Source: an uncultured Eubacteriales bacterium (GTDB lineage: Bacteria > Bacillota > Clostridia > Christensenellales > Aristaeellaceae). From it: a stretch of 64,000 nt of DNA. Below, piece by piece: positions 16,645 to 25,426 of this stretch. Made by a program: the position numbers and the translations under genes. How positions within the stretch are numbered: position 1 is the first letter of the stretch; each line of letters opens with the position of its first letter. The stretch spans positions 19,684 through 83,683 of the forward strand of contig CADASK010000003.1 in NCBI GenBank assembly GCA_902790495.1. The letters are read 5' to 3'. The notes under the pieces are model-generated. The model was not told where the DNA came from. It ran no database searches and worked only from the letters and a program-made list of their open reading frames with translations.

Positions 16645-17094
16645 ATGCGATGTGTCATCCAGCGCGTCACCCAGGCCAGCGTCCTCTCCGACGGAGAGGA
16701 GGTGGGCCGCATCGGCTCGGGCCTCATGATCCTCATCGGCGTCCGCGTCTCGGACACCCACGACGACGTAAAGTACATGGCCGAGCGCGTGCCCGTGCTC
16801 CGCATCTTCGAGGACGAGGCGGGCAAGATGAACCGTTCCATCCTCGACGTGGGCGGCGAGATCCTGGCGGTGAGCCAGTTCACCCTCTACGCGGACACCC
16901 GCGGCCAGCGCAGGCCGGGCTTCACGCAGGCGGCCAGGCCGGAGCAGGCCAACGCCCTCTACGAGGAGCTGATCGAGGCCTGGCGGGCGCAGGGGATCCA
17001 TGTGGAGACCGGAAGATTCCGCACCGAGATGCAGGTGAGTCTGACCAATGATGGCCCCACGACAATCCTGATGGACTCGGAGAAAACGATCTGA
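16645..17094 (+). CDS. dtd: D-aminoacyl-tRNA deacylase
   Basis: This 149-residue protein matches Dtd throughout: [13 protein letters not shown] at the start, the catalytic [15 protein letters not shown] (SQFTL motif) and [13 protein letters not shown], then [19 protein letters not shown] containing the NxGP-type motif as NDGPTT. Dtd frees D-amino acids and misacylated glycine from tRNA. The ATG at 16645 follows GAAAGGA; the open frame extends upstream only through a dispersed repeat. It converges with the YczE-like gene across a shared terminator. Confidence 0.96.
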   Translation: MRCVIQRVTQASVLSDGEEVGRIGSGLMILIGVRVSDTHDDVKYMAERVPVLRIFEDEAGKMNRSILDVGGEILAVSQFTLYADTRGQRRPGFTQAARPEQANALYEELIEAWRAQGIHVETGRFRTEMQVSLTNDGPTTILMDSEKTI

Positions 17095-17104
17095 TGGGTA
17101 TAAG

Positions 17105-17132
17105 AAAAGCCATCCTCAAGGATGGCTTTTTG
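17105..17132. terminator. Bidirectional terminator between dtd and the YczE-like gene
   Basis: AAAAGCCATCC pairs with GGATGGCTTTT around TCAA, giving A and T runs on both sides that serve both converging genes. Confidence 0.9.
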
Positions 17133-17142
17133 TGTGCCGCGC

Positions 17143-17799
17143 TCAGCGCTTCTTCCCGTACCGCACAGGCTCCCAGATCGTCTTGTTGAACATGGCGATG
17201 ATGGGGCCCATGCACAGGGCGGTGATGATGGTGCCCACGTGCACGATGGCGGTGACGTCCTCCCCGGCAAAGATGCACAGCGCGCCGCCAATCACCACGC
17301 AGGCCACATCGGTGATGATGCGGCACAGGCGGAAGGGCACGGTGCTCCGCTCCGACCAGGTGATGGCCATGGCGTCATAGACCGAGACGCCCATGTCCGC
17401 CACCATGTAGCACGAGGCGAACACGCAGGAGACCATCAGCGCGGCGGCGAACAGCACCAGCCGCACCGGCAGCAGCTCCACCGGCAGGGCGGCGCGGACG
17501 AGGGCCTCCGACGCGTCGATCACAAAGCCCAGCAGGAACATGTTGATCAGCGTGCCGAGGCCGATCTTCCTGCGGTTCATCAGCAGGACGATCACCAGCA
17601 TGATGCCGCTGAGGGCGGTGTAGTAGGTGCCGTAGCTCAGCGAAGGCCAGACGGTGCGCAGGGCGTAGAAGACGCCCCAGGCGAAGACCTGGAAGGGATC
17701 GACGCCGAGGGCGGCGCCCTTGTACATGCCCACGGCGACGCCGGTCATGAGGACGCCGACGGTGGTCATGACCACCCGGCGGAGGGTTTCCTGTTTCAT
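17143..17799 (-). CDS. YczE/YyaS/YitT-family membrane protein
   Basis: This 218-residue integral membrane protein has five to six hydrophobic segments. The motif GAALGVDPFQVFAWGV near residue 30 and DMGVSVYDAMAITWSE near residue 135 are duplicated GxxPxD-like signatures of the YczE family. Members are widespread in Bacillota; function is poorly known. It converges with dtd and is downstream of another membrane protein gene on the same strand, 73 bases away. Confidence 0.85.
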   Translation of the reverse strand: MKQETLRRVVMTTVGVLMTGVAVGMYKGAALGVDPFQVFAWGVFYALRTVWPSLSYGTYYTALSGIMLVIVLLMNRRKIGLGTLINMFLLGFVIDASEALVRAALPVELLPVRLVLFAAALMVSCVFASCYMVADMGVSVYDAMAITWSERSTVPFRLCRIITDVACVVIGGALCIFAGEDVTAIVHVGTIITALCMGPIIAMFNKTIWEPVRYGKKR

Positions 17800-17872
17800 G
17801 AGATAACCTCTTTCTTGATTGATGGCAGCAGGGGTTCTGCGCCCGACGTCGTGTTTTGGCGAGAAACCCGTA

Positions 17873-18451
17873 TCAGCTGCGAAGGAATTTGAGCTTCGGC
17901 CTCAGCTTCTGGGCGTAGAGCGCCACCAGCGGCATCAGCAGTCGGTCGTAGAGCAGCAGGCACAGGGCCGTCGCCGCGAAGAACAGCGCGGTCATCACCC
18001 GGCCCATCTCGCCGAACTCGGCGGTGATGGCGTCCAGGTGAAGGACATAGCCGATGAAGGCGTACATCGCGAGGATCGCCGCGAGGAAGATGGCGAGCTT
18101 CAGCAGGAGGCGCGGCGTCTTTTTGGGGACGCGCTTCTCGAGCTGCCACTTCACCAGCGGCCACCAGCCGATGAATAGATAGAAGAAGGCGGCCTCCTTA
18201 TCCAGGCCGAGGATCAGCGCCAGCAGGCCCGTGGCCAGCCAGCAGGTCCAGCCGGCCCTGCGCCCGTATTCCAGCATGGGCGGGAGCAGCAGGGCGGAGG
18301 CGAGCAGCGGCGCGGCGTAGGTCGCGATGAACATCACCCCGCCCGCGAGCATCAGCACCACGGAGAGGGCGGTCATCAGCCCGCAGAGGGCGATCATCGC
18401 GCTCATCTCCCGGGAGGAGCGCCGCCTGGTCGGTGGAGAATCTGGGGACAT
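17873..18451 (-). CDS. Multi-pass membrane protein of unknown function
   Basis: This 192-residue protein has five hydrophobic segments and a basic C-terminus (YAQKLRPKLKFLRS). The pattern (ALCGLMTALSVVLMLAGG, ATYAAPLLASALLLP, GWWPLVKW) is reminiscent of ECF-type substrate-binding membrane components, but no family is certain. GAGGAGG precedes the ATG. It is divergent from the secreted protein gene at 18623 and likely cotranscribed with the YczE-like gene. Confidence 0.75.
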   Translation of the reverse strand: MSPDSPPTRRRSSREMSAMIALCGLMTALSVVLMLAGGVMFIATYAAPLLASALLLPPMLEYGRRAGWTCWLATGLLALILGLDKEAAFFYLFIGWWPLVKWQLEKRVPKKTPRLLLKLAIFLAAILAMYAFIGYVLHLDAITAEFGEMGRVMTALFFAATALCLLLYDRLLMPLVALYAQKLRPKLKFLRS

Positions 18452-18482
18452 GGGAGGCCTCCTCTCGCGCGTGCTGGTGGTT

Positions 18483-18510
18483 ATTGTAGCACCAAAGGGG
18501 AGAAAGTCAA
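18483..18510 (-). promoter_or_regulatory. Promoter of the membrane protein pair
   Basis: Minus strand TTGACT (18505-18510), 16 bases, TACAAT (18483-18488). Confidence 0.75.
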
Positions 18511-18563
18511 GCAAAAGCACAGCCCAAATCCGCGCAAAAGTGCAACAAAAAAGGCATGAGGTG

Positions 18564-18592
18564 TTGACAAACTGCCCGTCTTTCCTTATACT
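18564..18592 (+). promoter_or_regulatory. Promoter of the secreted protein gene
   Basis: Consensus TTGACA (18564-18569), 17 bases, TATACT (18587-18592). It is divergent from the promoter at 18483. Confidence 0.85.
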
Positions 18593-18622
18593 TTGTTTAC
18601 AATTGTGACAAAGGGGGTGAAA

Positions 18623-19309
18623 ATGGCTGTGAGGAAAGTGTGTTCGATGATGCTCGCGGGCGTGCTGCTTTGGCTCGCGGCTGTTTCCGCCCTCGGCGAA
18701 GGCGCGCTGCCGACCTGCGAGGGCATGGCCTACATCTTCCAGGCCGGCACCACCATCACCGGCAAGAGCGCCTTCCCGCGCTACCTCTCGGACTTCCAGA
18801 GCCAGTGGAAGCGGCTGGAGCCGAAGGCCGCGTGGACGGAGCCGGAGGAGACGGGCATCCTGCGCTGCATCCGCTCTGACCGCGAGGGCTGCGGTGTCGC
18901 CATCCTCTATGTGGAGGAGAGCCAGCACGTGCTGGCGGTCTCCGTGTACAAGACCTTTACCCCGGACAAGAGCCGCACGGCCCGCACGGGGCTGATGGCG
19001 ACGGCCCGCCAGATGACGGAGGCCCTGATCCGTCTGGAGCACGAGGACGGCGCGGCCCAGGTGCGCCAGCAGCGCTCCGCCACCAACGAGGCCCTGCGCA
19101 CCCTGCTGGCTCCGCTGACCGACCCGGACAGTCTGGTGGAGGCGATCTTCTCCGGGCTGCGGGTGGAGGCCACGCTGGCGGGACACCAGGCGGTGTGCGA
19201 GCTGAACTACGACACCGAGGCCATGACCCTCACCGCGTCCATCGTGGTGGCCCCGACAGGCCCTTCGATGCAAGCGTCCAATGCGGGGGAGAGGCCCGGG
19301 AGAACCTGA
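18623..19309 (+). CDS. Secreted protein of unknown function
   Basis: This 228-residue protein has a signal peptide (SMMLAGVLLWLAAVSALGEG). The remainder is a soluble alpha/beta sequence with three short regions of note: GCGVAILYVEESQHVLAVSVY, a helical EALIRLEHEDGAAQVRQQRS, and VCELNYDTEAMTLTASIVV at the end. No family is recognised. AAGGGGGTG precedes the ATG, and the gene has its own promoter and terminator. It is not a typical amino-acid binding protein although an amino-acid ABC pair follows. Confidence 0.8.
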   Translation: MAVRKVCSMMLAGVLLWLAAVSALGEGALPTCEGMAYIFQAGTTITGKSAFPRYLSDFQSQWKRLEPKAAWTEPEETGILRCIRSDREGCGVAILYVEESQHVLAVSVYKTFTPDKSRTARTGLMATARQMTEALIRLEHEDGAAQVRQQRSATNEALRTLLAPLTDPDSLVEAIFSGLRVEATLAGHQAVCELNYDTEAMTLTASIVVAPTGPSMQASNAGERPGRT

Positions 19310-19336
19310 TGTGCCTGACCAGGTTGGAGACAGGAT

Positions 19337-19360
19337 AAAAGAGCCTTCGCGCTCTTTTTT
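19337..19360 (+). terminator. Rho-independent terminator
   Basis: AAGAGC and GCTCTT arms around CTTCGC run into six T. Confidence 0.8.
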
Positions 19361-19374
19361 CTTTTCCTGTTCGC

Positions 19375-19402
19375 TTGACATTCGCCGGAGAACAGTTATA
19401 GT
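19375..19402 (+). promoter_or_regulatory. Promoter of the amino-acid ABC operon
   Basis: TTGACA (19375-19380), 16 bases, TATAGT (19397-19402), directly after the upstream terminator. Confidence 0.8.
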
Positions 19403-19464
19403 AGAGAAGTCTGCCGCGTGTGCGGCGGATGGGAACCAAAGCATGGGAGGCATCAATTATCCTT

Positions 19465-20135
19465 ATGAATGACCGCGTGATCCAAATCCTGAAGGACGCC
19501 TTTCCGCAGCTGATCGAGAAGTTCTTCACCATGACCATTCCCCTCACCGCCCTCTCCTTCACCCTGGCGCTGGTCATCGCCGTGGTCACCGCCATGATCC
19601 AGTACGCGAACGTGAAGGGGCTGCGGCAGCTGTGCCGCGTCTATATCTGGATCATCCGCTGCACGCCCCTGCTGGTGCAGCTCTACCTCGTGTTCTATGG
19701 CCTGCCGAGCCTGGGCATCCTGCTGGACGCCTTCCCGACGGCGGTGCTGGTCTTCGGCATCAACGAGGGCGCGTACATGGCGGAGACCATGCGCGGCTCG
19801 CTGGAGGCCGTGCCCTCCGGCCAGATGGAGGCCGGCTACTGCGTGGGCATGAACTACCTGCAGATCATGGGCCACGTCATCCTGCCCCAGGCCTTCCGCA
19901 CGGCCTTCCCGTCGCTGAGCAACTCGCTCATCAGCATGGTGAAGGGCACGTCGCTGGCCTCGGTCATCACGGTGACGGAGATGTTCCGCCAGGCGATCGT
20001 CATCAACGGCCGCGTGTACGAATCCCTCGCGCTCTACACTGAGGTGGCCTTGATCTACCTGGTCTTCTGCTCCCTGCTGACGCTGCTGCAGCGCTGGGGC
20101 GAGAAGAAGCTGAACGCCTATGGAGGTGCCCGCTG

Positions 20136-20136
<1 letters not shown>
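19465..20136 (+). CDS. Polar amino-acid ABC transporter permease
   Basis: This 223-residue protein belongs to the HisM/GlnP permease family: IRCTPLLVQLYLVFYGLP and the EAA-loop region GAYMAETMRGSLEAVPSGQMEAG, with ILPQAFRTAFPSLSNSLISMVKGTSLAS as the ATPase contact. About five membrane helices are visible. The start is chosen at ATG 19465; the nearest GGGAGG is 16 bases upstream, rather far, so the start is less sure. It is coupled to the ATPase gene by a TGATG overlap. No binding protein gene is adjacent. Confidence 0.92.
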
Positions 20137-20888
<752 letters not shown>

Positions 20889-20929
20889 GAATCTGATATC
20901 ATAACAATGCGACAAGCCCAACGGGCACC

Positions 20930-20989
20930 CGAAGGTTTCCAAAGGGCGATCGGAAAGCCCTTTGGCCGCGCCCGCAGGCGCGGAACCCT
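20930..20989 (+). repeat. Three-way-junction repeat, short form (copy C)
   Basis: P2 arms CCAAAGGGC/GCCCTTTGG around GATCGGAAA; P3 arms CGCGCC/GGCGCG around CGCA; outer GGTT faces AACC. It is paired with copy D in opposite orientation 30 bases on. Confidence 0.85.
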
Positions 20990-21019
20990 ACTGTTGTAGA
21001 CATATGCAGTCATGAGTCT

Positions 21020-21082
21020 TGCAAAGGATGTCGGCCTGCGGGCCGACCCGGGGGCTTTGCGATCGCCCCCGGGACCCCTTCG
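21020..21082 (-). repeat. Three-way-junction repeat, short form (copy D)
   Basis: In reverse orientation, P3 arms TCGGCC/GGCCGA and P2 arms CCCGGGGGC/GCCCCCGGG keep the loops CGCA and GATCGCAAA. The stem bases differ from copy C at most positions while pairing is preserved. Confidence 0.85.
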
Positions 21083-21126
21083 CAGCATGACTTGAATATG
21101 GCAATTCTCTTTGAGAAGAATCAAAC

Positions 21127-21169
21127 ACAAAGAGGCTCTCTGCCTGAAACGGACAGAGAGCCTCTTTGT
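21127..21169. terminator. Perfect 16-bp hairpin, probable terminator
   Basis: ACAAAGAGGCTCTCTG pairs with CAGAGAGCCTCTTTGT around an 11-base loop. It lies between the amino-acid ABC operon and the convergent small membrane gene. T runs are weak on both sides. Confidence 0.65.
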
Positions 21170-21178
21170 CTATGAGCC

Positions 21179-21376
21179 TTAGTTTTTGCGGCTGCCAAGC
21201 ATCATCCTGACGCCCGTATAAATCAGCGCGATCGGGATCGCGTACCGCAGCACGCCGAACACCGCGCTGATTAGCAGACCGCCCAGCACAAAGAACAGCC
21301 AGAACCAGGCCGTGCGCATGAGCGCCGCCATGAGGCGAAGGGGGAGAAAGAACAGATCCATCAGTGCGAACAACAT
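21179..21376 (-). CDS. Small membrane protein
   Basis: This 65-residue protein has two hydrophobic stretches (AWFWLFFVLGGLLISAVFGV and YAIPIALIYTGVRMML). The ATG at 21376 follows GAGAGGATG. A much longer open frame upstream includes the DnaA-box region and is unlikely to be coding. No family is recognised. Confidence 0.6.
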   Translation of the reverse strand: MLFALMDLFFLPLRLMAALMRTAWFWLFFVLGGLLISAVFGVLRYAIPIALIYTGVRMMLGSRKN

Positions 21377-21608
21377 GTGAAACATCCTCTCTGCCGGAAG
21401 CCTGCGCCGGGATGATAAGCCGCCGCGTCGCTTTCGACAATGACAGTATACCGCCGGGGCACATGAGAAACCAGGGGAAACAGATGAGAATTTGATGAGA
21501 AAGAGGAAACCCGGCATGGATGCGAAGAAGCGGGCGCGATGCCATGCAATCCGAACGATGGGCGGGACAGCGGCGCGTCGGAGCCGGAAAGGCAATCCAC
21601 AGCCCTGA

Positions 21609-21794
21609 ATCGCTGTGGAGAACCTGTGAAGATTGTAACAGACCGAAGTCTCTTTCGCAAACACGGCCATCAGGCCGAAAATACCCCCGAACAACCGTTC
21701 TTTCGATCTGTAAACAAAAGTTATCCACAGCCTTCTGCACATGATGGGGATAAACAGGGGGATTTTATCCACACCTTTCCACAGGTTATCCACA
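21609..21794 (+). promoter_or_regulatory. DnaA-box cluster (candidate origin or DnaA-binding locus)
   Basis: Three perfect DnaA boxes TTATCCACA occur at 21721-21729, 21765-21773 and 21786-21794, all in the same direction. A one-mismatch box, TTCTCCACA, is on the minus strand near 21611. CTTTCCACA at 21776 and CAATCCACA near 21593 are weaker. TCTAAC/GTTAGA arms follow at about 21808. No dnaA, dnaN or rpmH gene is near, so this may be a secondary DnaA-binding region rather than oriC. Confidence 0.65.
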
Positions 21795-22026
21795 GGTATT
21801 AGGGAAATCTAACACGAACGTTAGACCGGAGTCTGTCGCGCTGGTTCGGCAAGAGGCGCGTTTTTAGCCCCTAGAGGCCTGCTACCCCCGCCAGGCCGCG
21901 CAAAAGAACTTTACAAATACAATGGGTTCGGGTATGCTGTTAAGGCGTATCCGGCCGTCACGGCCGGCGCCGCCTCCCTCACGCGGAGGCATGAACAGGA
22001 AATCGAAAAGGAAGGCCGAACCGACC

Positions 22027-23535
22027 ATGTATCAGCTGATGTCCCCCGACCAGGCCGTGCGCCTCATCCAGAGCGGTGACTGCATCTGCGTCAACTCCTT
22101 CGTCGGCATCGAGAACCCGGTGGAGCTGCACGAGGCCCTCTACCGCCGCTACCGCGACACCCGAGCGCCCAGCCGCCTGACCCTCGTCTCCTCCGCCGGC
22201 TTCGGCGTGTGGGACGAAAACCGCAACGCCGAGGGCTACATCCGCGATGGCGCGGTGGAGCGGCTCATCTGCGGCCACTTCGGGGCCATGCTCTCCACCA
22301 AGAAGCTGGTGCTGGAGGATCGCTTCGAGGCCTACAACCTGCCCCTGGGCTGCATCAGCCACGCCATCCGTGCCCAGGCGGGCGGCCTGCCGGGAGCGCT
22401 GAGCAAGGTCGGCCTGGACATCTTCGTCGACCCGCGCCGGGAGGGCCCCGGCATCAACCGGGTTTCCCGCGACACCGACCTGGTCAAGCTGGTGGAGGTG
22501 GACGGCGAGGAGTTCCTCTATTACCAGCTGCCCAAGCTGAACATCGCCCTGATCAAGGGCACGGCGGCGGACCGCTTCGGCAACATCTCCTTCGACGATA
22601 TGTACATGTCCGGCGACGCCCTGTCCATCTGCCAGGCCGTGCGCGCCAACCACGGCAAGGTGATCGTGCAGGTGGACCGCCTGGTGACCACGCCCTCGCG
22701 CCCGCGCAACACCATCATTCCCGGCTGCCTGGTGGACGTGATCGTGGTGACGGAGCCGGAGCCGCGGCCCGTGGCCTTCAAGGCGCTGACCGGCAGCTTT
22801 GAGATCCCCTACGAGGAGTGGAAGGGCTGGCAGGAGATGGTGGACGACCTCTCCAACGCCCGCACCAACGGCAGCCCGGCCTTCAACACCATCGGCCGCC
22901 GCGCCGCGCGCGAGCTGCACCCGGACGACATCGTCAACATCGGCATCGGCATCCCGGAGACCGTGGCGAAGTACGCCCGCAAGAACGGCATGCTGGACAA
23001 GATCACCCTCACGGTGGAGTCCGGCGGCATCGGCGGCTTCCCGGCCAGCGGCACCGTCTTCGGCGCGATGATCGGCGCGGCCTCGGTGTACGACATGGCC
23101 AACCAGTTCGACCTGTACAACCACGGCGGCCTGAACATCTGCTTCATGGGCGCCTTCGAGGTGGACCGCTGGGGCAACGTCAACGCCCACCGCGGGCCGG
23201 AGAATTTCAGCGGCATCGGCGGCTTCGCCAACATCACCGCGAAGACCCCCACGGTGGTGTTCTGCTTGACCTTCAACACCAAGGGCCTGAGGATGGAGCG
23301 CCACCGCGACGACGTGACCATCCTCGAAAACGGCACGGTGCCCAAGTTTGTGGAGGAGGTGCGCAGTATCAGCTTCTCTGCCAAGCGGGCCAGGGAGAAT
23401 GGCCAGCGCGTGCTCTACGTCACCGAGCGCTGCGTGTTTGAGCTGGGGGAGAAGGGCCTCCGCCTGAAGGAGGTCTACCCCGGTGTGGATATCCAGAAGG
23501 ACATCCTGGATTTGCTGCCGTTTGAAGTAGAATAA
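22027..23535 (+). CDS. Acyl-CoA:acetate / 3-oxoacid CoA-transferase family protein
   Basis: This 502-residue family I CoA-transferase carries fused alpha and beta halves, like YdiF/propionate CoA-transferase. The beta half has the catalytic glutamate in TVESGGIGGFP (Glu ~331), preceded by VNIGIGIPETVAKYA. It moves CoA between short-chain acids through a glutamyl-CoA thioester and would serve butyrate, propionate or acetate fermentation. ATG 22027 lies 11-12 bases after AAAGGAAGG. No partner gene of a fermentation pathway is adjacent. The exact acyl substrate is not readable. Confidence 0.92.
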   Translation: MYQLMSPDQAVRLIQSGDCICVNSFVGIENPVELHEALYRRYRDTRAPSRLTLVSSAGFGVWDENRNAEGYIRDGAVERLICGHFGAMLSTKKLVLEDRFEAYNLPLGCISHAIRAQAGGLPGALSKVGLDIFVDPRREGPGINRVSRDTDLVKLVEVDGEEFLYYQLPKLNIALIKGTAADRFGNISFDDMYMSGDALSICQAVRANHGKVIVQVDRLVTTPSRPRNTIIPGCLVDVIVVTEPEPRPVAFKALTGSFEIPYEEWKGWQEMVDDLSNARTNGSPAFNTIGRRAARELHPDDIVNIGIGIPETVAKYARKNGMLDKITLTVESGGIGGFPASGTVFGAMIGAASVYDMANQFDLYNHGGLNICFMGAFEVDRWGNVNAHRGPENFSGIGGFANITAKTPTVVFCLTFNTKGLRMERHRDDVTILENGTVPKFVEEVRSISFSAKRARENGQRVLYVTERCVFELGEKGLRLKEVYPGVDIQKDILDLLPFEVE

Positions 23536-23569
23536 TAGCAACCCTTCAGACTGTAACCTTCAAGAGGAT

Positions 23570-23606
23570 GCGCGAAGGGTTGCCCCCGGGACCCCTTCGC
23601 AGCATG
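23570..23606 (-). repeat. Truncated three-way-junction repeat (copy E)
   Basis: About 25 bases (GCCCCCGGGACCCCTTCGCA) match the end of copy D, but P3 and the first half of P2 are missing. It follows the CoA-transferase stop. Confidence 0.6.
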
Positions 23607-23663
23607 CGTTTACGGTGGACAATCTTATTGCAATGTGCATAAGATGAAGAAATTCATGATTTT

Positions 23664-23698
23664 CGGGAGACAAACCTTGATTTGTCTCCCGGTTTTTA
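23664..23698 (+). terminator. Rho-independent terminator
   Basis: CGGGAGACAAA pairs perfectly over 11 bp with TTTGTCTCCCG around CCTTGA and runs into GTTTTTATT. It ends the CoA-transferase transcript. Confidence 0.92.
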
Positions 23699-23754
23699 TT
23701 ATGATGCTCATGCGGGAATGCTCCCGCAAACCCCTTTAGGCAGGTGATCCCCTG

Positions 23755-24657
23755 ATGGAAATCAACTGGTACCCCGGACATATGGCGAAGGCCAAGCGCC
23801 TCCTGAGCGACCAGCTCTCCCGCGTGGACGTGGTGGTCGAGCTCTGCGACGCGCGCCTGCCCCTCTCCAGCCGCAATCCGGATCTCGAAAAACTCACGCG
23901 CGGCAAGAAGCGCATCCTTCTGCTCAACAAGGCCGACCTGGCCGACGCCAACGCCACCGCGGCCTGGGTGCGCGCCTTCAAGGCGGAGGGCCTGGACGCC
24001 GCGCCCTTCAACGCCTCGGGCAGCCGCGCCAAGGAGGCCCTGACCCTCATCGACCGCGCGGCGAAGGAAGCCGTGGAGCGCGCGGCCATCAAGGGCGTGC
24101 ACAAGGTGGTGCGAGCTATGGTGGTCGGCGTGCCGAATGTGGGCAAAAGCACACTCATCAACAAGCTCTACGGCTCCGGCATCGCGCGCACGGGCAACAA
24201 GCCCGGCGTGACCCGCGCCAACCAGTGGGTCAACATCACGCCCTACCTGCAGCTGATGGATTCCCCCGGCCTCATGTGGCCGAAGCTGGACGACCAGGTG
24301 GCCGCGCGGCGGCTGTGCTACATCGGCTCCATCAAGGACGACGTGGTGGATGTGCCGATGCTGACCATCTGCCTGCTGGAGGATCTGCTGGAGGCGGGCT
24401 CCACGGCGGCGGCCGAGCGCTTCCGCATCAGCGACACGTCCCTGCGGGGCGAGGCTCTCCTGGAGAATGTGTGCCGGGGCCGCGGCTTCCTGATGCGCGG
24501 CGGCGTGTGCGACATCGACCGCTGCTGCGGCGTGGTGCTGGAGGAGTTCCGCGCCGGCAAGTGCGGCAAGGTGACGCTGGAGCGCCCGCCGAGACGGGAA
24601 AAGCCCCAGAGCGAGACGGCGGCGGAGGTGCAGGGCGATGGCGCGCATCCCGCGTGA
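23755..24657 (+). CDS. rbgA: Ribosome biogenesis GTPase YlqF/RbgA
   Basis: The 300-residue protein starts with MEINWYPGHMAKAKR, the family hallmark. The GTPase motifs are circularly permuted, as in all RbgA: G4 NKADL (~residue 60) precedes G1 GVPNVGKSTLIN (~123) and G3 DSPGLMWP (~172). RbgA assists late assembly of the 50S subunit. It overlaps rnhB by 20 bases; rbgA-rnhB-yraN is a well-known Bacillota order. Confidence 0.97.
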   Translation: MEINWYPGHMAKAKRLLSDQLSRVDVVVELCDARLPLSSRNPDLEKLTRGKKRILLLNKADLADANATAAWVRAFKAEGLDAAPFNASGSRAKEALTLIDRAAKEAVERAAIKGVHKVVRAMVVGVPNVGKSTLINKLYGSGIARTGNKPGVTRANQWVNITPYLQLMDSPGLMWPKLDDQVAARRLCYIGSIKDDVVDVPMLTICLLEDLLEAGSTAAAERFRISDTSLRGEALLENVCRGRGFLMRGGVCDIDRCCGVVLEEFRAGKCGKVTLERPPRREKPQSETAAEVQGDGAHPA

Positions 24658-25261
24658 GGAGAAGGCCCGGGCGCTGCTGGCCTTCGAGGAGCCCTGGCGC
24701 GGGCAAGGCTTAGTTGTCGCCGGGATGGACGAGGCCGGGCGCGGCCCCCTGGCGGGCCCCGTGGTCACCGCTTGCGTGGTGATGCCGCCGGAGCCGCTGC
24801 TCATCTGGGTGGACGACTCGAAAAAGCTCAGCGAGAAGCGCCGGGAGCAGGTCTATGAGGAGATCCTGGCGACGGCCCTGGCCGTGGGCGTGGGCATCGC
24901 GGACGCGGAGGAGATCGACCGGGTCAACATCCTGCAGGCCACGAAGAACGCCATGCGGCGCGCCGCCGGCCAGGTGCAGGCGGACGTCTGCCTGATCGAC
25001 GCGGTGGAGAATCTGGGCCTCGCCATGCGCGAGGTGCCGATCATCCGCGGCGACGCCCAGGCCTACTCCATCGCCGCGGCGAGCATCGTGGCGAAGGTGA
25101 CCCGTGACCGGATGCTCCGGGAGCTGGACACCCGCTACCCGGACTACGGCTTCGCGCGCAACAAGGGCTACGGCACGGCGGAGCACATCGCCGCCCTGAA
25201 GCACCTCGGCCCCTGCCCGGAGCACCGCAGGAGCTTCATCGGGCATTTTGTAACAGTTTAG
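24638..25261 (+). CDS. rnhB: Ribonuclease HII
   Basis: The 207-residue protein has the catalytic carboxylates in GMDEAGRGPLAGPVV (Asp, Glu), LIDAVEN and the AASIVAKVTRDR helix, and ends HRRSFIGHFVTV. RNase HII removes RNA from RNA/DNA hybrids and single ribonucleotides from DNA. It is translated from an ATG inside the end of rbgA. It ends in TAG, the only complete gene in the window that does. Confidence 0.96.
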   Translation: MARIPREEKARALLAFEEPWRGQGLVVAGMDEAGRGPLAGPVVTACVVMPPEPLLIWVDDSKKLSEKRREQVYEEILATALAVGVGIADAEEIDRVNILQATKNAMRRAAGQVQADVCLIDAVENLGLAMREVPIIRGDAQAYSIAAASIVAKVTRDRMLRELDTRYPDYGFARNKGYGTAEHIAALKHLGPCPEHRRSFIGHFVTV

Positions 25262-25278
25262 ATTTGCAAAGGCTTGAG

Positions 25279-25402
25279 GACCTCATCCGTCAGCGTCTGA
25301 CGACGCTGCCACCTTCCCCATAGGGGAAGGCTTTAGGGACCGTTCCCCAGCCTTCCCCCTTGGGGAAGGTGTCAGCCCGCTTGCGGGCTGACGGATGAGG
25401 TC
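25279..25402. repeat. Large palindromic repeat, second family (CCTCATCCGTCAG type)
   Basis: Perfect 16-bp terminal arms GACCTCATCCGTCAGC and GCTGACGGATGAGGTC enclose four small hairpins, two of them CCTTCCCC...GGGGAAGG. This cruciform, MITE-like design matches elements I have seen in gut Clostridia. A partial copy is at 41991. A P3 remnant of the first family (CCCGCAAGCGCGGAACCC) follows to 25421. Confidence 0.8.
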
Positions 25403-25426
25403 GCCCGCAAGCGCGGAACCCATGCA

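Noticed and set aside
21179-21793. A 204-residue reading of the small membrane protein starting at 21793
   Set aside because: The upstream part runs through DnaA boxes and has no protein-like pattern; a ribosome binding site supports the start at 21376.
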